From contig NC_091143.1 of the NCBI RefSeq assembly GCF_041381155.1, positions 28,521,331-28,585,330 on the forward strand: a stretch of 64,000 nt of DNA, read 5' to 3'. Positions 1 through 12,844 of the stretch are shown here, piece by piece. The notes under the pieces are model-generated. The model searched no databases. It was not told the origin of the DNA and was given only the letters and a program-made list of their open reading frames with translations. Source of the stretch: Argopecten irradians (Eukaryota; Mollusca; Bivalvia; Pectinida; Pectinidae). The first letter of the stretch is position 1. The number at the start of each line of letters is the position of its first letter. A program made the translations under genes and the position numbers.

Positions 1-226
1 AATAATATATAGCAAAGTTTTCACTTGCATACTGTATTATGGCTTCTGACTGAACATGTCCCATATGCTTGTTGGAACCCCAGTTTGTCTGTGCATTTTG
101 CTGATGCTAATTACATTTGATACATGTGCATGTGACCAACATGATATCAGATACCTTTCAGATTGCATCTTCTCTTGGAATCCTGTCTTACAAAATATGT
201 TAAAATAATTTGTTGTTCTTTTAAAG

Positions 227-3200
227 GTACGGTTAATATCTAGAGATGTTTTCCAACAGCAAAAGAGATTTCGAGCAGCAAGAGCTAATTATGGAGTTAT
301 ATTTGTACCTCAACAAGAGGCCTGGATTGTAGAGCGATTTGGCAAATTCTACAAAACTCTGTCACCAGTAAGTTAGGATGGCGAACATATCCTTATCAGA
401 AGTTGTTTTATGTAAATGTACATGTCTTGTTAAGAAATGAAAGTGTCATGTCCAGTATTGGAGCGAAAGAATGTATTAAGATAAAAGGAAACTACATTTA
501 ATGTCTCATATATGGGTTGTAGAATAGTAATACAGTAAATGTTAATTGAAATTTTAAATAGTTATAGTATAAAATTTAATAAATCTCGGATTATCTAGGC
601 AGTATCATTAATTACAAAGGTTAAGCAAGTTATGATTAGAGTAGCATGTAAAGTAGAAACAAAGAAAAAGTTCTGATGCATATGGTAATTATTGATTAAG
701 TGATCATCATAATTTGTTGGTTGAAGACAATAAATATTACAGATTAATGCATGGATAATGCATAGTTTTCAACCAATTTGACATCATTTAAATGAGATAG
801 TCAAAGAGGAAGACAGTAGTCACATTACAAGCTTTTCTGAATTGAACATTATAAAGTATATACCAGTCTAAAAAATATGTAAATCTTCAGGATTACATTT
901 GATTTTTTTTTCAGGGACTGAATGTACTTATTCCTGTAATAGACACAATTAAACATGTTCAAATTCTTAAAGAAATGCCAATTGAAGTTCCAAAACAGGC
1001 AGCTATTACTGTAGGTATGTTGGTTTCTTACTTAATTTGCTACAGTAATGAGTGATACACAGTGCCCATCAACATGTCTCTATGAGTGCTCTTTCCAATT
1101 CTCCTCTTTCTTTTTTTTATCCCCCGCTTTCTCTGATACAGGGGATATTAATTTGTGTTTGTTCATCTGTCTGTCTGTTTGTCTGTCTGTAACACTTCGT
1201 TACACTCCTTGCAATAACTGTAAGAAATGTAAACCAATTTTCTTCAAACTTGGTGACAAGGTTAAATGCCTTAAGGGCTTGGCAAAGTTCGATCGCAACT
1301 GTCGATGGACCTTATTTAGCAGAGTTATGGCCCTTTGAATTACTAAAACGTCATTTTCTGCCATTTCCGTGCAATAAGTGTAACAAATGTAAACCGATTT
1401 TCTTCAAACTCAGTAACAAGGTTAAATAAATGTCTTAAGATTGCGACCAAGTTCGATCGCGCGACCTTATTTAGCGGAGTTATGGCCCTTTGCTTAAATA
1501 AAAAAGTCTGTTTCTGCCACTTCCGTACAATAACTGTAATGAGTATAACCGATTTTCTTCAAACTTGGTAACAAAGTCAAATATTTGCCTTAAGGGCCTG
1601 GCCAAGTTTGATTGCTATGGCATATTTCAACCAAGGTTAAACGAAACCTCATTAATGTTTACCTACAATATGTCTTGAAAGCGGCCGGGGGATGGAAATT
1701 CAACAAATTTGCTTGTTTAACGTACATTTTGAAATATATATGTATTGCTATTTAAAATGTATGCATGCATTTTTTACCCTGTTTGATCTTGTTATAAACA
1801 TAACTGTCTCACCAATTTTCTTTATCATTTAAGAACATTGCGTTCTTATTTATTAGAATATAGAAGTTCCTTCCACTTACTTTTTGGTATTTTGATCTAC
1901 TTCATTTAGTTTCCTTCGAGAACTGACTGGGTGAAACAAGAGAAGGCAACTCTGGTACACCAGAATGACCATTTTTACTGGATTATGTCACTTTCATGAA
2001 AACAAATCACTTTTCTATTATCATCATCAATACATGTAAAGAATGCACAAACATTTACTCGATATACCCTGGGCTTGTGAAGTATCTGTATTTTAACCAT
2101 TGATATTTTTATCTTTCAGATAATGTGTTGTTAAGTTTAGATGGTGTACTGTACGTGAGAGTTATGGATCCATATAAGGTGATTATGATATACATGTAGC
2201 ATGATATACTGGACTTTTCTTACGATTTTTTTCAGTTTTCATACACATATAAGTCACACTGGTAAGTAAGTCGTAACTAATAGTTAGGCGGCGTACCCAC
2301 GTAACTGTCTCTAACGATCGTTCTCCAATGAAATCGAAAATGTAGTATGGTAATGATTATTGATCGTTTAGAATAATTAAAACTGTCTGTTAACTTATAC
2401 TGTAAATAAATAACAAATAACACTCGCAATGATGTAAAAATAGGTATGTTTGCTGCAATATTGGTTTTTGGTTAGCATTGGAAATTAACACGTAAAATTA
2501 CAGTCCACAGGACAACCTACTACCTAGTCATTGCGTATAAATATATATATACTGAATCAATTTGACTATCTGGTAACATATACTTATGTATGCAGGTTTC
2601 TACTAGTTTTCTTGGCCTGGACTTAAAAACTGAAATAAATCTATCGTCTAGATGCTTTAAATGTAGGTTTTAGTACAGTATGGAATAAGCATGAATTACC
2701 TTAATAATTTATCAATGCATTTCATAATGATCGATCATCTTTAGGAAGATCAATTATCAATTAAAATACACAGTGAAATGCTGAAAAAGCTATATTTATA
2801 TGTTGGACTGTTTTTATGTATATTTAGATTTATAAGTACATTTTGGATGATCATATCAAATTAAGCATCCTCAATACTCCAGGGGTTACTTCACTATCAT
2901 TATGTATATAACAAGGGTGATGGTAACCCCTGGAATATTGAGGATGCAAATTATGTATACAGCCAACAAATTAACCAAAACTTGATTGATATGGTAACCT
3001 GATGATTGAGATTTATAATATAAATTTGATTTTCTTGTTGTTTTGTTTGCTTGTTGTCAAATATGCATGCAGTAAGAATCAGTATATCTTAAATATTTTA
3101 CCAGGCATATATTGTTATTTGTAGGCTAGTTATGGTGTAGAAGATGTCGAGTTTGCTGTAACACAGCTCGCACAGACCACAATGAGATCGGAGATCGGAA

Positions 3201-6200
3201 AAATTTCCCTGGACGAGATTTTCAGAGAAAGAGAGTCACTGAATGTAGCCATCGTTTGTAAGTAAAGTCATTTGTCACTCGGTTCAGCTGGACCAATATA
3301 CAGCATCTTTAGTTTGGACAATATACATCATTAGTTTGGACAATATACATCATTAGTTTGGACAATATACATCATTAGTTTGGACAATATACATCATTAG
3401 TTTACTCAATATACATCATTAGTTTACTCAACATACAACATTCTTAGTGTCAAGGTCAATTTTCACTCTAAGGTCAACAGTTGGAGGGGGTGGGGAGCCA
3501 CAGTGGCCGAGTGGTTAAAATGTCCGACATATTACCACAAGCTCTCCAGCTCTGGGTTGCGTGTTCGAATCCCATGTGGGGCAGGTGCTGACTGCTGGTC
3601 TGTAGTTTTTCTCCATGTACTCCGGCTTTCCTCCAACAACAAACCTTGCACGTCCTGAAACGGCCCTGGGTGTTAATAGGACGTTAAACTGATAAAACCA
3701 AATCGCCAACAGTCAGCATTCTGAGTAAGAGTTCAAAATATAATTCACATTGGATCAACAAACAAAATTCAAAATGGGGTCAACATTCATTCTCAATAGA
3801 GCTAGAGTTCAAAATATTACTCACAACGGTTCAACAAACAATATTAAAAATTGGGTCAACAAAGAAATTCAAAATAGGGTCAACAAAGAACATTCAAAAA
3901 GGTTTGCAAACATTATTAATTATTGTATGTTACAGCTGCAATTAACAAAGCTGCTGAGGACTGGGGAATCCGGTGTCTTCGTTATGAAATCAGTAAGTAC
4001 CTAGTACTGAAGAATAGTCAATACTTGTATGGTCCATGCTTGTATGCCCTGTCCATCAAGATATGGAGAGGTGGTACCTACATTATTTATTTGTATATCA
4101 CTGTCCTTTCCTTTCCCATTTCACACCCAGGCCTTTTCTGTCAGTAGTGCATTTAGGGGCTGCTATAAAAGGTCACATTCCCAATTCAAATAGCCATATT
4201 TTTTTCCTTATTTGTAGCAAAATTTCCCAGCTGATATTTTAAATCAACATTAGAAAAAGAATCATATGCATTTAAAAATGATTTCCTTTGAGAAATATGA
4301 AGTCACAGCATACTAATATCAAAACATAAAAGTTTACAATTAAGATGGACCGAGGCCTATTTTCAGATTAGAGAATAGGTCATGGCATCTCATTCCATAC
4401 TGGAGGTTGGGCATTCATAATATTAAGACATTTAATTTTGCTTTTATGTAATCAATAATTGATTATTTACACTGTATTACAAAAAAACCATTATTTGTAC
4501 TTTCTTTAATAGTTAATGTATTCTGTCTCTGCATATTGATTTACAGTTATCTCCCTTGTGTATAGGTATCTATTGTCCCCATTACTTTGTGAACAAAATT
4601 TTCTCTGAAGGATATGATATTACACAAGAATCCAAAGACAATTTACATAAAGACGTGACAAAACAATCAGTACCTAGCTGAAAGGACAGATAACTCCATA
4701 ACAATCAGTACCTAACCCAAGGAAAGATAACTCCATAACAATCAGTACCTAACCCAAGGACAGATAACTCCATAACAATCAGTACCTAACCCAAGGACAG
4801 ATAACTCCATAACAATCAGTAAATTCTCACAAGGACAGATAACTCCATACCAATCAGTACCTACCGTATCCCAAGGACAGATAACTCAGCTGCAATCAAT
4901 ACCTACTCCAAGGACAGATAACTTCATAACAATCACTACCTACCTCAAGGACAGACAACTCCATTACAATCAGTACCTAACCCAAGGAGAGATAACTCAA
5001 TAACATTCAGTACCTTCCCGCAAGGACAGACAACTCCATAACAATCCGTACCTACTCCAAGGACAGATAACTCCATAACAATCTGTACCTACCCCAAGGA
5101 CAGATGACTCCATAACAATCAGTACCTACCCCAAGGACAGACAACTCCATAACAATCAGTACCTAACCCAAGGACAGATAACTCCAAAACAATCAGTACC
5201 TACCCCAAGGACAGATAACTCCAAAACAATCAGTACCTACCCCAAGGACAGACAACTCCATAACAATCAGTACTTACCCCAACGGCAGATAATATAACTC
5301 TCCAAAATACAGAATACAGTTCTGATCTTGAATGTTAAATTACAAAATTAATATTCGATTTCTTCATGAATCAATGCTAAATGGTAGTGTGGTTGACTAT
5401 TTGTAGGAGATATCAAGCCACCATCTAAGATCCAGGATGCTATGCAGATGATGGTAGAAGCAGAGAGGAAAAAGCGAGCAGCTATTTTAGAGTCAGAAGG
5501 TATATAGGTCTCTAAGCCTGAAAATGGCTTGGAATTCTCCGAGTTGTTCCAATCTATTTTGATCTGTACAGGTATTGCCGATGTCGGTCACCTGATGCGA
5601 CTCAGGTTACCTTTATTGCCCAAAATTTTAAACATGTCAGATTACGCTTTCAAAATGCTTGATATTTCTTCCCTTTATACGAATGGTATGCTGGAGCTTT
5701 TATGGATCTAAATCATCATATATATACATCCATATTCACACATAGTATGTTAAATGAAATATAACTTTAAAGTTACTTTAGCTGATTATAATGTTCAAAA
5801 GGATATATATGCTCCTCTGCCTTATTGTTAGTATTGAGTTAGAATTATAAACCTGATAAATTTCTTGACTTAATTAAGTTCTCCCAATGGAGTGGGGAAC
5901 CTATTGTGTTTGGTCCGTTTCTTATTATTCATCTTCTTCTGGTTCTTTTTCCAACCAGACTTTGTCTGAACATATGCCAGTCGGCATGAAATTTTGCGAG
6001 GTCATTTCTGGTGACCTGCAGATGTGTCAACCAGTTTCATTTTTTCCGACCAGCATCCAAGATGGCTGCCACAGCCTTTCATTGTTCAAAATTGAACTGC
6101 TTATAGTTATTTAAGCTGAATTGCATTGAATCGGTTTCAATATGTAGTTCAAATGAAATTCTAAATTCTTAAAGTGAAAAATACCATAATCATGAAAAAA

Positions 6201-9200
6201 AAAAACCCCAATTCTGACTGTTTCAAAATGTTCTTGGTATTCAGCAGGGATCCATTTTAGGTCCACTTTTATTTTTGTTGTTTTTTCCTGATATAAATGA
6301 TATTGTTTCCTTTGATATAACACCATATCTATTTCTGCGAAATAAAAATTATTTACCGGTAAAACAATGTCACGTCATCACTCAGGGGAGGTCACTCTTG
6401 TCAAATTAGACTCTGTGGAGATTGGGGGAGCCATTTATGTGACTGCACCCGTCACAATTAGATCTTGTTATTTCATGACATTGTTATGTGATCCATAGGT
6501 ATAAAGCAGTCGGAAATTAACATAGCTGAGGGTCATAAACAGGCAAAGATTTTGGCATCAGAAGCTTTTAAAATAGAACAAATCAACACAGCTGAGGGTA
6601 AGTATTGGATTCTATCTACTGTAATTTCAAGCATATTACCCGCACAGGAGTAGAGTCTGCGGGAAGCAAAATCAGGCATTCTCTATGACTTTGTAAAATA
6701 AATTCCAGATAACCTGCAGCGGCAAATTGCCCGCGGGTTATACGTCAATGTTATCCTTGGAAGTATAGTACATATATGTAGTGTGTTCTAATAATAGTAT
6801 GTGAGTCTATCTGATATAATGATTTCATTTAGAAAGGGGCATATGTTTGTTTAAAGACATGCAAATTATCAATAGCATAGTTTTGTTTGGAAATAGATTT
6901 TAAATGTAAGAAATATGTAGCTAATTTGAATATACTTTTGCATAGTAAGAGGGTTACTTGAGCTATTTCTATATATGTGAAATACTTAACAACATATAGC
7001 CTGCATATTTTTCAAATTTGGTAATGATTTCTACAAATAGCCCACATCGGCAGATAGCCCTCATTAGGCATGTTCTTATGTAAAAAATGTATAGCCTGTG
7101 GACAATACACAGGAAATTATGGTACTTCAGTTTTCATAGGGCCTAATGTTAAGTTTGGAATTAGTTTCTAGATTTCTTATTTTATTGTCAAGAAATAATG
7201 AAAGTTTAAATACTTTTAGATTTTACATTGATGTTTTATTATTATGTAGTAAACCCATATTTATTTCATTATTTATTTTAGACACATTTTAGTACTGTAA
7301 CTGTATAACTGTCAAAACCGACTCTTGTCTAATCAGATCCCTGTGTGTTCCTACATATTTGTGTAGCATTTTCCTTCTTAATTTATAGTAATTAAAACCT
7401 TTAGGCTTTATACCAGCCTAATATACCAATCCGGATGAAATTCAGTTTAGACAAGTAAAACTGTACTACACTATAATTGTAGGGACACAATTCAAAGTGC
7501 TTAAGATTTTTATGCAGATTATTCAGATCAGCTTATGTTTACACAAATTAAAAAAGTGTCTACAAATAGGTGTCTTTGTTATTGTTAATGAAATATTTGT
7601 TTGTTGTTGACATGTGTGTTTCTATATAAACAGGTGAGGCTGAGGCACTGAAGGCAAAAGCCAATGCTAAAGCCCAGGCTATAAAGATGGTGTCCACAGC
7701 CATTGGTCAGCAGGTACTCTCTCCTTACACAATTGTCATCACCTTTACCATTTAAAATCTGGAAACGTTTGCCATGGAAACATTTGTTACATTTAGAGAA
7801 AAGATAGTCCAAAATAGTTATTCTCATTATCATATAGATATAAACTTTATTTATTTTACATCAATTGAGAAAGAAGTTATACAACTTATGTAAATCACTC
7901 TCGATGGCCCGGATGTAAGCGCGTGAGGGGTCTTAGTGTGGGAGGAAACCAGAGTGCCCTGAGAAAACCTATGTGATCAGGCAGATGACCCCTGACCTTT
8001 TCACATCCGTGTCGGGGATCGAACCCCGACTGGCTAGGTGAAAGGCAAGCGACTTAACCACTACACCACCAGATCACCCAATTACCAGACTTATATCAAG
8101 AACACCTTCATCATATTAGCTAAGATGTAATATACATTTATCAAATGGAAAAAACAATTAAAATGAGGACGATATCAAATGATGCAAAAAATGTGTAAAT
8201 AGTCTCTCTTATTTGTCTGCAATTTTCTTACTTGTTGAATGATTTTTCTACTTGTTGAATTACTTGTTGAATGATATATCTTCTTCTGTAGAATGGAAAG
8301 CATGCAGTATCCTATAATGTTGCTGAGCAGTATGTAGCAGCCTTCAGTAATCTAGCTAAAACTGGGAACACTATCATTTTACCAGCGAACACGGGAGATG
8401 TTTCCAGTATGGTAGCGCAGGTGAGTCCTTTGATGACTTTTAATGCGTCATAATTGATATGAAAACATCACCAGTATTTAGATCGTAATTATGTACTGTA
8501 ATATTAATAGTGGCTATTTATTTGAGGAGGAAGTTTTGCTAATTACGCATAGGTCTTTCACTGGCAAATTTCTACTGCACATAAAAATGTTTTGAAACTT
8601 TGAACTATATTTCCAAAAGCTCAAAGCATATCTCGAAATTAAGCATTCATGAAAATATCCATGCTGAAAGTATATGGTAAAATAACTACAGTTGAACCCT
8701 TTCCAGCTTGTTTAGGCTATGTCAGTACTGTATGTCAAAATCTTTGTTTTAGGCTATGTCATTGTATCAAATCTCTATTTTAGGCTGTCATTGTATCAGA
8801 TCTCTGTTTAGGCTATGTCATTGTATCAAATGTCTGTTTTAGACTATGTATCAAATCTCTGTTTTAGGCTATGTTATTTTATCAAATCTCTGTTTTAGGC
8901 TATGTCAGTGTATCAAATGTCTGTTTTAGACTATGTATCAAATCTCTGTTTTAGGCTATGTTATTGTATCAAATCTCTGTTTTAGGCTATGCCAGTGTAT
9001 CAAATCTCTGTTTAGGCTATGTCAGTGTATCAAATCTCTGTTTTAGACAATGTATCAAAATTGCTATTTAAGACTATAAAGGTGTATAAAAAAAATTCTG
9101 TTTTAATTTAGGCTATGTCAGTGTACAAGAACATGTCTACTGATGGTCAAGCTGTGACAGAACAGGGTGACAATGTCCAGCAACATTTAGGACAACCTTC

Positions 9201-9315
9201 AGAGGACCTAAAACATTTACATACTGACCCACATACCCAGACAGAAGCCGACCCATTCTCATTCCTAAAGGATGAAAAACATGACCCACCACATGATGAG
9301 GATCATACCAAGTGA
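227..9315 (+). CDS. STOML2: Stomatin-like protein 2, mitochondrial (5' partial, 10 exons)
   Basis: Prohibitin/stomatin (SPFH) family scaffold of the mitochondrial inner membrane; in animals it binds prohibitins and cardiolipin and supports respiratory complexes. Exons read here: 227-367, 915-1014, 2120-2178, 3125-3257, 3936-3992, 5407-5499, 6499-6597, 7634-7713, 8292-8420, 9112-9315. All have AG/GT borders and the phases join without a stop, giving 364 codons. Recognisable blocks are FVPQQEAWIVERFGKFY at the start, the SPFH core with DPYKASYGVED and AVTQLAQTTMRSEIGK, WGIRCLRYEI, then an Ala/Glu/Lys-rich coiled coil with repeated AEG and SEA steps, and VAEQYVAAFSNLAKTGNTI near the end. Human SLP-2 is about 356 aa. 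The exon with the mitochondrial presequence lies upstream of the window. The C-terminal tail after AMSVYKNM is hydrophilic and unlike vertebrate tails. The last intron carries a minisatellite copied from the last exon's edge. Confidence 0.95.
1185..1650 (+). repeat. Three tandem degenerate copies of a ~150-bp repeat in STOML2 intron 2
   Basis: The block with 'aaccgattttcttcaaact', then 'ttaaatgccttaagg', 'aagttcgatcgc' and 'gagttatggccctttg' occurs three times with drift (around 1200-1340, 1370-1490 and 1520-1640). It is preceded by a short CTGT microsatellite. It looks like an old interspersed element with an internal repeat. A short open frame at 1048-1338 crosses it and has no protein character. 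Confidence 0.6.
2866..2946. mobile_element. Palindromic MITE, CATCCTCGATACTCC family, copy 1 (81 bp)
   Basis: It starts CATCCTCAATACTCCAGGGG and ends with the inverse. The arms pair over most of the 81 bp. It is flanked by 9-base near-duplicates (2857-2865 CAAATTAAG, 2947-2955 CAAATTATG). It lies in STOML2 intron 3. No transposase. Confidence 0.8.
3300..3435. repeat. 22-bp minisatellite (about 6 copies)
   Basis: The unit 'agtttggacaatatacatcatt' is tandemly repeated just after STOML2 exon 4. The last units change to 'agtttactcaatatac'. It is an intronic simple array with no coding sense. Confidence 0.85.
3497..3705 (+). mobile_element. tRNA-derived SINE
   Basis: The head has a pol III A box (around 3503-3517, 'tggccgagtggtta') and a B box (3561-3573, 'gtgttcgaatccc'), spaced as in a Leu/Ser-type tRNA. 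The body has the 'ctccatgtactccggctttcctcc' domain and the end 'ttaataggacgttaaac', both widespread in molluscan SINEs. The tRNA-like head has decayed, so it is not a functional tRNA gene. It lies in STOML2 intron 4. Confidence 0.82.
4668..5292. repeat. 37-bp minisatellite, about 17 copies, in STOML2 intron 5
   Basis: The consensus 'acaatcagtacctaacccaaggacagataactccata' recurs with small substitutions. No open frame or splice motif of the neighbouring exons is included, unlike the array at 8705-9075. Confidence 0.9.
7845..8096 (-). mobile_element. tRNA-derived SINE, reverse orientation
   Basis: On the minus strand the tRNA-like head starts at about 8096, with an A box near 8052-8080 (GGTGGTGTAGTGGTTAAG) and a B box at 8011-8030 (GGGGTTCGATCCCC). 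A 'tttcctcccacac' body and an A-rich tail near 7845 follow. It lies in STOML2 intron 8, a different SINE from the one at 3497. Confidence 0.8.
8705..9075. repeat. Minisatellite made of copies of the STOML2 last-exon acceptor
   Basis: About 12 units of 20-32 bp with consensus 'ttttaggctatgtcagtgtatcaaatctctg'. The real acceptor and exon start at 9107-9126 read 'atttaggctatgtcagtgta', so each unit carries an AG plus the first codons (Ala-Met-Ser-Val) of the last exon. The array ends about 40 bases before the true acceptor. Confidence 0.9.
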
Positions 9316-9800
9316 TTACTGTGATAGGGGTGGAAGGCTGTTACCATGGAGATCTGATAGTTTCCATGGAAACAATTAAAGTAATTTGTGTTACTTTTCT
9401 AAATGGGATATCTCTTGTGTCTTTACCTAGGAAGGATTAACTCTTGATATTAGGTCTGGTTCAAGAAGAATAAGACATATCCTCAAAGAACTAAAGCACA
9501 ATAGCAGTAACTTCTTTATAGATCATGTAAGCTGGACGAGTCATGTACTGATTTGGTGTATATCTGTCATTGGGAACAATTAAATTTTTTTGGATGCATA
9601 GACTCATTGTAAAACTGCAATGAAATAACTTTTCTGAAAGAGTTGTCGTTGTGTATGTGACATGGATGGTTTACAAGAGATATATACATCAGTGTATCTC
9701 CGTTGACATGATAGATGTATCTTTACTGTATTGTTATTTAAAACAATCAAAACATTGATCTTTTAAAGAATAAAGTATGATGTGGTATATACACTTCAGT
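9316..9800 (+). other. STOML2: STOML2 3' UTR with polyadenylation signal
   Basis: About 450 bases follow the TGA at 9313-9315 without coding features. An AATAAA hexamer at 9769-9774 is the likely poly(A) signal, so cleavage would fall around 9785-9800. The end point is inferred. Confidence 0.6.
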
Positions 9801-10104
9801 TTTGTATGATCGACTAAGATGAAATATCATTTGACCTATGGTTACCTGCCTGGTGTCACACACAGGGTCTTAGCAGGAATTTTTAACCAATGGTGTACAT
9901 ATGTATTGTAATAAAATTTTAAGGTAAAAATATTAGAATAAAATTTTAAGGTAAAATATATTAGAATAACATCGAGCAACACGTAGACATAAACATTAGC
10001 ACTTTCATTTTAAAATCTTCAAGATGCTTATAATGCCTAGATAAACTGTTACTAGACAGTAATCTACGACATCAAACATGTAACAAGGTGACTATGTGAC
10101 GTCA

Positions 10105-10266
10105 TATAGGGATTGGATTTCGTTTTTATGTTAACCATGCTTGTATGGAGCAATTCCTCTAAGAATATATTCTATGGGGCGCGTTAGCGCCTCATATTGA
10201 ATATATTCTTAGAGGAATTGCTCCATACAAGCATGGTTAACATAAAAACGAAATCCAATCCCTATA
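10105..10266. mobile_element. Near-perfect 162-bp hairpin element
   Basis: The left arm 10105-10180 and right arm 10185-10266 are reverse complements except for one mismatch and a 2-base indel near the centre ('ggcgcgttagcgcc'). Outer ends are TATAGGGATTGG / CCAATCCCTATA. There is no ORF. It is best read as a young foldback MITE, perhaps with a TA target. Confidence 0.85.
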
Positions 10267-11948
10267 TTTACACTCACACGAATTTTTATTCATATTTTAT
10301 GCAATAAAATTGTCATTTGAAAGTGACGTAATTATTCAATAAAAGTCGGTCAAAAGTGGGAGGAGCTTACTGAATTGAACAGCGAATGATGCCGCCTCAC
10401 GTAAGGTAGAATTATTCATCCGCAACAACAAAAAAGTTCAATATTTTTAGTGTAAAATAAACATGACAAACAAAGTAAATTTCAGAGATAATTTTATTTA
10501 ATCAGATAAGAACTTTAAATAGGTATTCAATTTTGCTAAAAGTTCATATATAGCGTAATAACCTAAAGTATTTGTTCACGGCCACATGTGTGAACTCGGT
10601 GACCGTTATTGTGCAGCGAGGCGAGGCTGACGCACGCTTACACACTGGAGTTTTCCAAAGTTGTCAAAAGACCAGTGTTCAAGTAGCTAAATTTGTTTGA
10701 GATTGTCGTCTGACTTGACGATATTACATCCTTCGGAGCCATGTGATTATATAATCTACGCTTAGATCCATCGCCATCTATGGAACAACTTCACTTGTGT
10801 TCGATGGATACAATGTATTTGTGGTGACGCGTAACTGTCAACACGTGTATTACTAACGGTGCATGTTTTATAATATACATGATTAAATTCTCAAAGAACA
10901 AAGACAAGAGGATATGTTTTATAACTGACCTCTATCAGAGGGTCTCACGCCCGTCCACCCCAAAGACTCGATCGTAGGACGAACATAGGCACAGAGGTAA
11001 TGTTTACATTTGACACCCATCATTTTTAACAAAAAATGAAAGCACGTCGGCCCGGTCGGGATATTTTTCCGTTTCTTTATACAATTGTTAATTTAAAAAT
11101 TGTTTGAATCATATATAAATATAAAACATGTAAATATTGTTTAAATTTTTCCAAAATTCTATGAAAAACAACAATATACACGTAATGTTGCGTCAAAATG
11201 TAAACAAAGCCATGTGTTGCTTTTTTTTTTTTTTTTTTTTAAAGTAGTCCTTTTACGTTGCACAGAACATTTTCATACGCAAGTTCAAAGTTCAATGTTA
11301 CCATGCAGTTATGGTAAACAAAATCGGCTAGTATTAGAGTATAGTGACCAAGCTAGCAAGTGTAAATATAATTGAATGGGAGATAATTATACCTACTGTA
11401 TCTTTGTGCGTATAGTGCGCAGGTACATTTTTGAGTTTCATTTATTATATCAAACAATACTGTTCAGTTTAGGTTAAAACAGTTTTATAAAATACATTTC
11501 CTTTTCTCTTCTTTCAATTACATTTTCAGAAATTTTGAACATAGTTTATGAAAAGGAAATATATCATATTCCTTCCCTCCACAAATGTCCATATGTTCGC
11601 TTAATTTTCCTGTACTGACTACTCTGGAGAGTGAATGTGCTGTTTGTGCACTCTAACCCAAGCTCTTAATGTTGTGCCAGTTTCTCCAATGTATTACTAG
11701 CTGCAACCTGGACATGATATACAGTATATCATTTATATTTTTTTAATTCACAAGTCATATTCGCATTCACTGTGAATTTGGTGCCTCCAAAAATTGTGAT
11801 CCTGAGCTCCTTCAACTAGATACAGGTTCCACATCATAGATCTCCACATTTGTTTCCTTATGTTGTGTATGTTCTTTGCAGTTTAATCTGTATAATAGCC
11901 TTTTTCCATTTTAGGTTAATGTTTTAGTTTTCTCTAGAATATCTTTAA

Positions 11949-12210
11949 AGGGCCACTTTCGAACGGCTTTTAATTTTTAAAATAGGAATGTAAAACGAGA
12001 TCAATAATTTTGTAGAGTCGCAGAAGTTATTTTGTTTACTAGCAAACTTATCTCGTTGAATAAATAAAATGTTAATTTTCATAACGCGGTATATTTAATC
12101 TCCACTGTTATCGTACATTAGACAGGAATCTTTTAACCTCATCTAAGCCATCGACATATATTTTCTTTTGTCATTATGTTTTTAAGAAACCTTTAAGTTT
12201 TAAGGGGCCT
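11949..12210 (-). mobile_element. TTAA-flanked MITE family A, copy C (262 bp, internally deleted)
   Basis: Flanked by TTAA at 11945-11948 and 12211-12214. It contains the reverse complement of the diagnostic 'cttctgcgactctacaaaat' block of copies A and B, and the inverted ends AGGGCCACTTTCG / AAGGGGCCT are more degenerate. A middle part present in the 398-bp copies is missing. Confidence 0.8.
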
Positions 12211-12844
12211 TTAATGGTTTCATCATGTTTTAGTTTATTCTGCATTTGGTTCACCGTAAAAGAGCTATTTGTATTTCGTGGATTATGGGTCGTTACCAGT
12301 GTTATTCCAGATTCCTGTCTATGACATAACTGGCCCGTCCAGCCATGTCATACGGCCATGTCATAAATATCGTAAGACACACTATTATGACATCACAAAT
12401 AGATTTGACCAGACATCATAATATCTGTATAACGTCGCATGATTGTTTCATTAGATGGAAATGTCACATCTTAGCCAGATTTCTACTGTTTCGTGGCATA
12501 TAAAATTATTGAACTCGTTTGATAAATTTCATATCACATAGTCACTCCTGTAAGATCCTCTCTTTGTTGTTCATTTGGGTTTGATTGATAAGAACTTTTC
12601 TATCTAGTTCTGTTGCCCGTTATGTATGTATTGTATATATACACCATTGGTTGAAAATCTCTGTCAAGACCCTGTGTTGTCATCCATCATTCCCTTGGGG
12701 GAAAAATCACATTTTTAACTAACTATCAATAACTTCAATTGAGAGACCGAATACTGAGCAAGTAACATGGGGGAGGAATGAAGTGTATGAAAAAGTGTGT
12801 TGAAATTATCAAATTGACCTTCATAAAGATTATATGGCTAAAAT

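Noticed and set aside
3497..3580. tRNA-like sequence with A and B boxes
   Set aside because: The acceptor stem does not pair and it continues into a SINE body, so it is a retroposon head and not a tRNA gene.
8011..8096. Reverse-strand tRNA-like sequence
   Set aside because: Good B box, but the cloverleaf is incomplete and it is joined to a SINE body and A-rich tail.
11219..11240. Long poly-T tract as a retroposon tail
   Set aside because: No element body with pol III boxes or target duplication could be found next to it.
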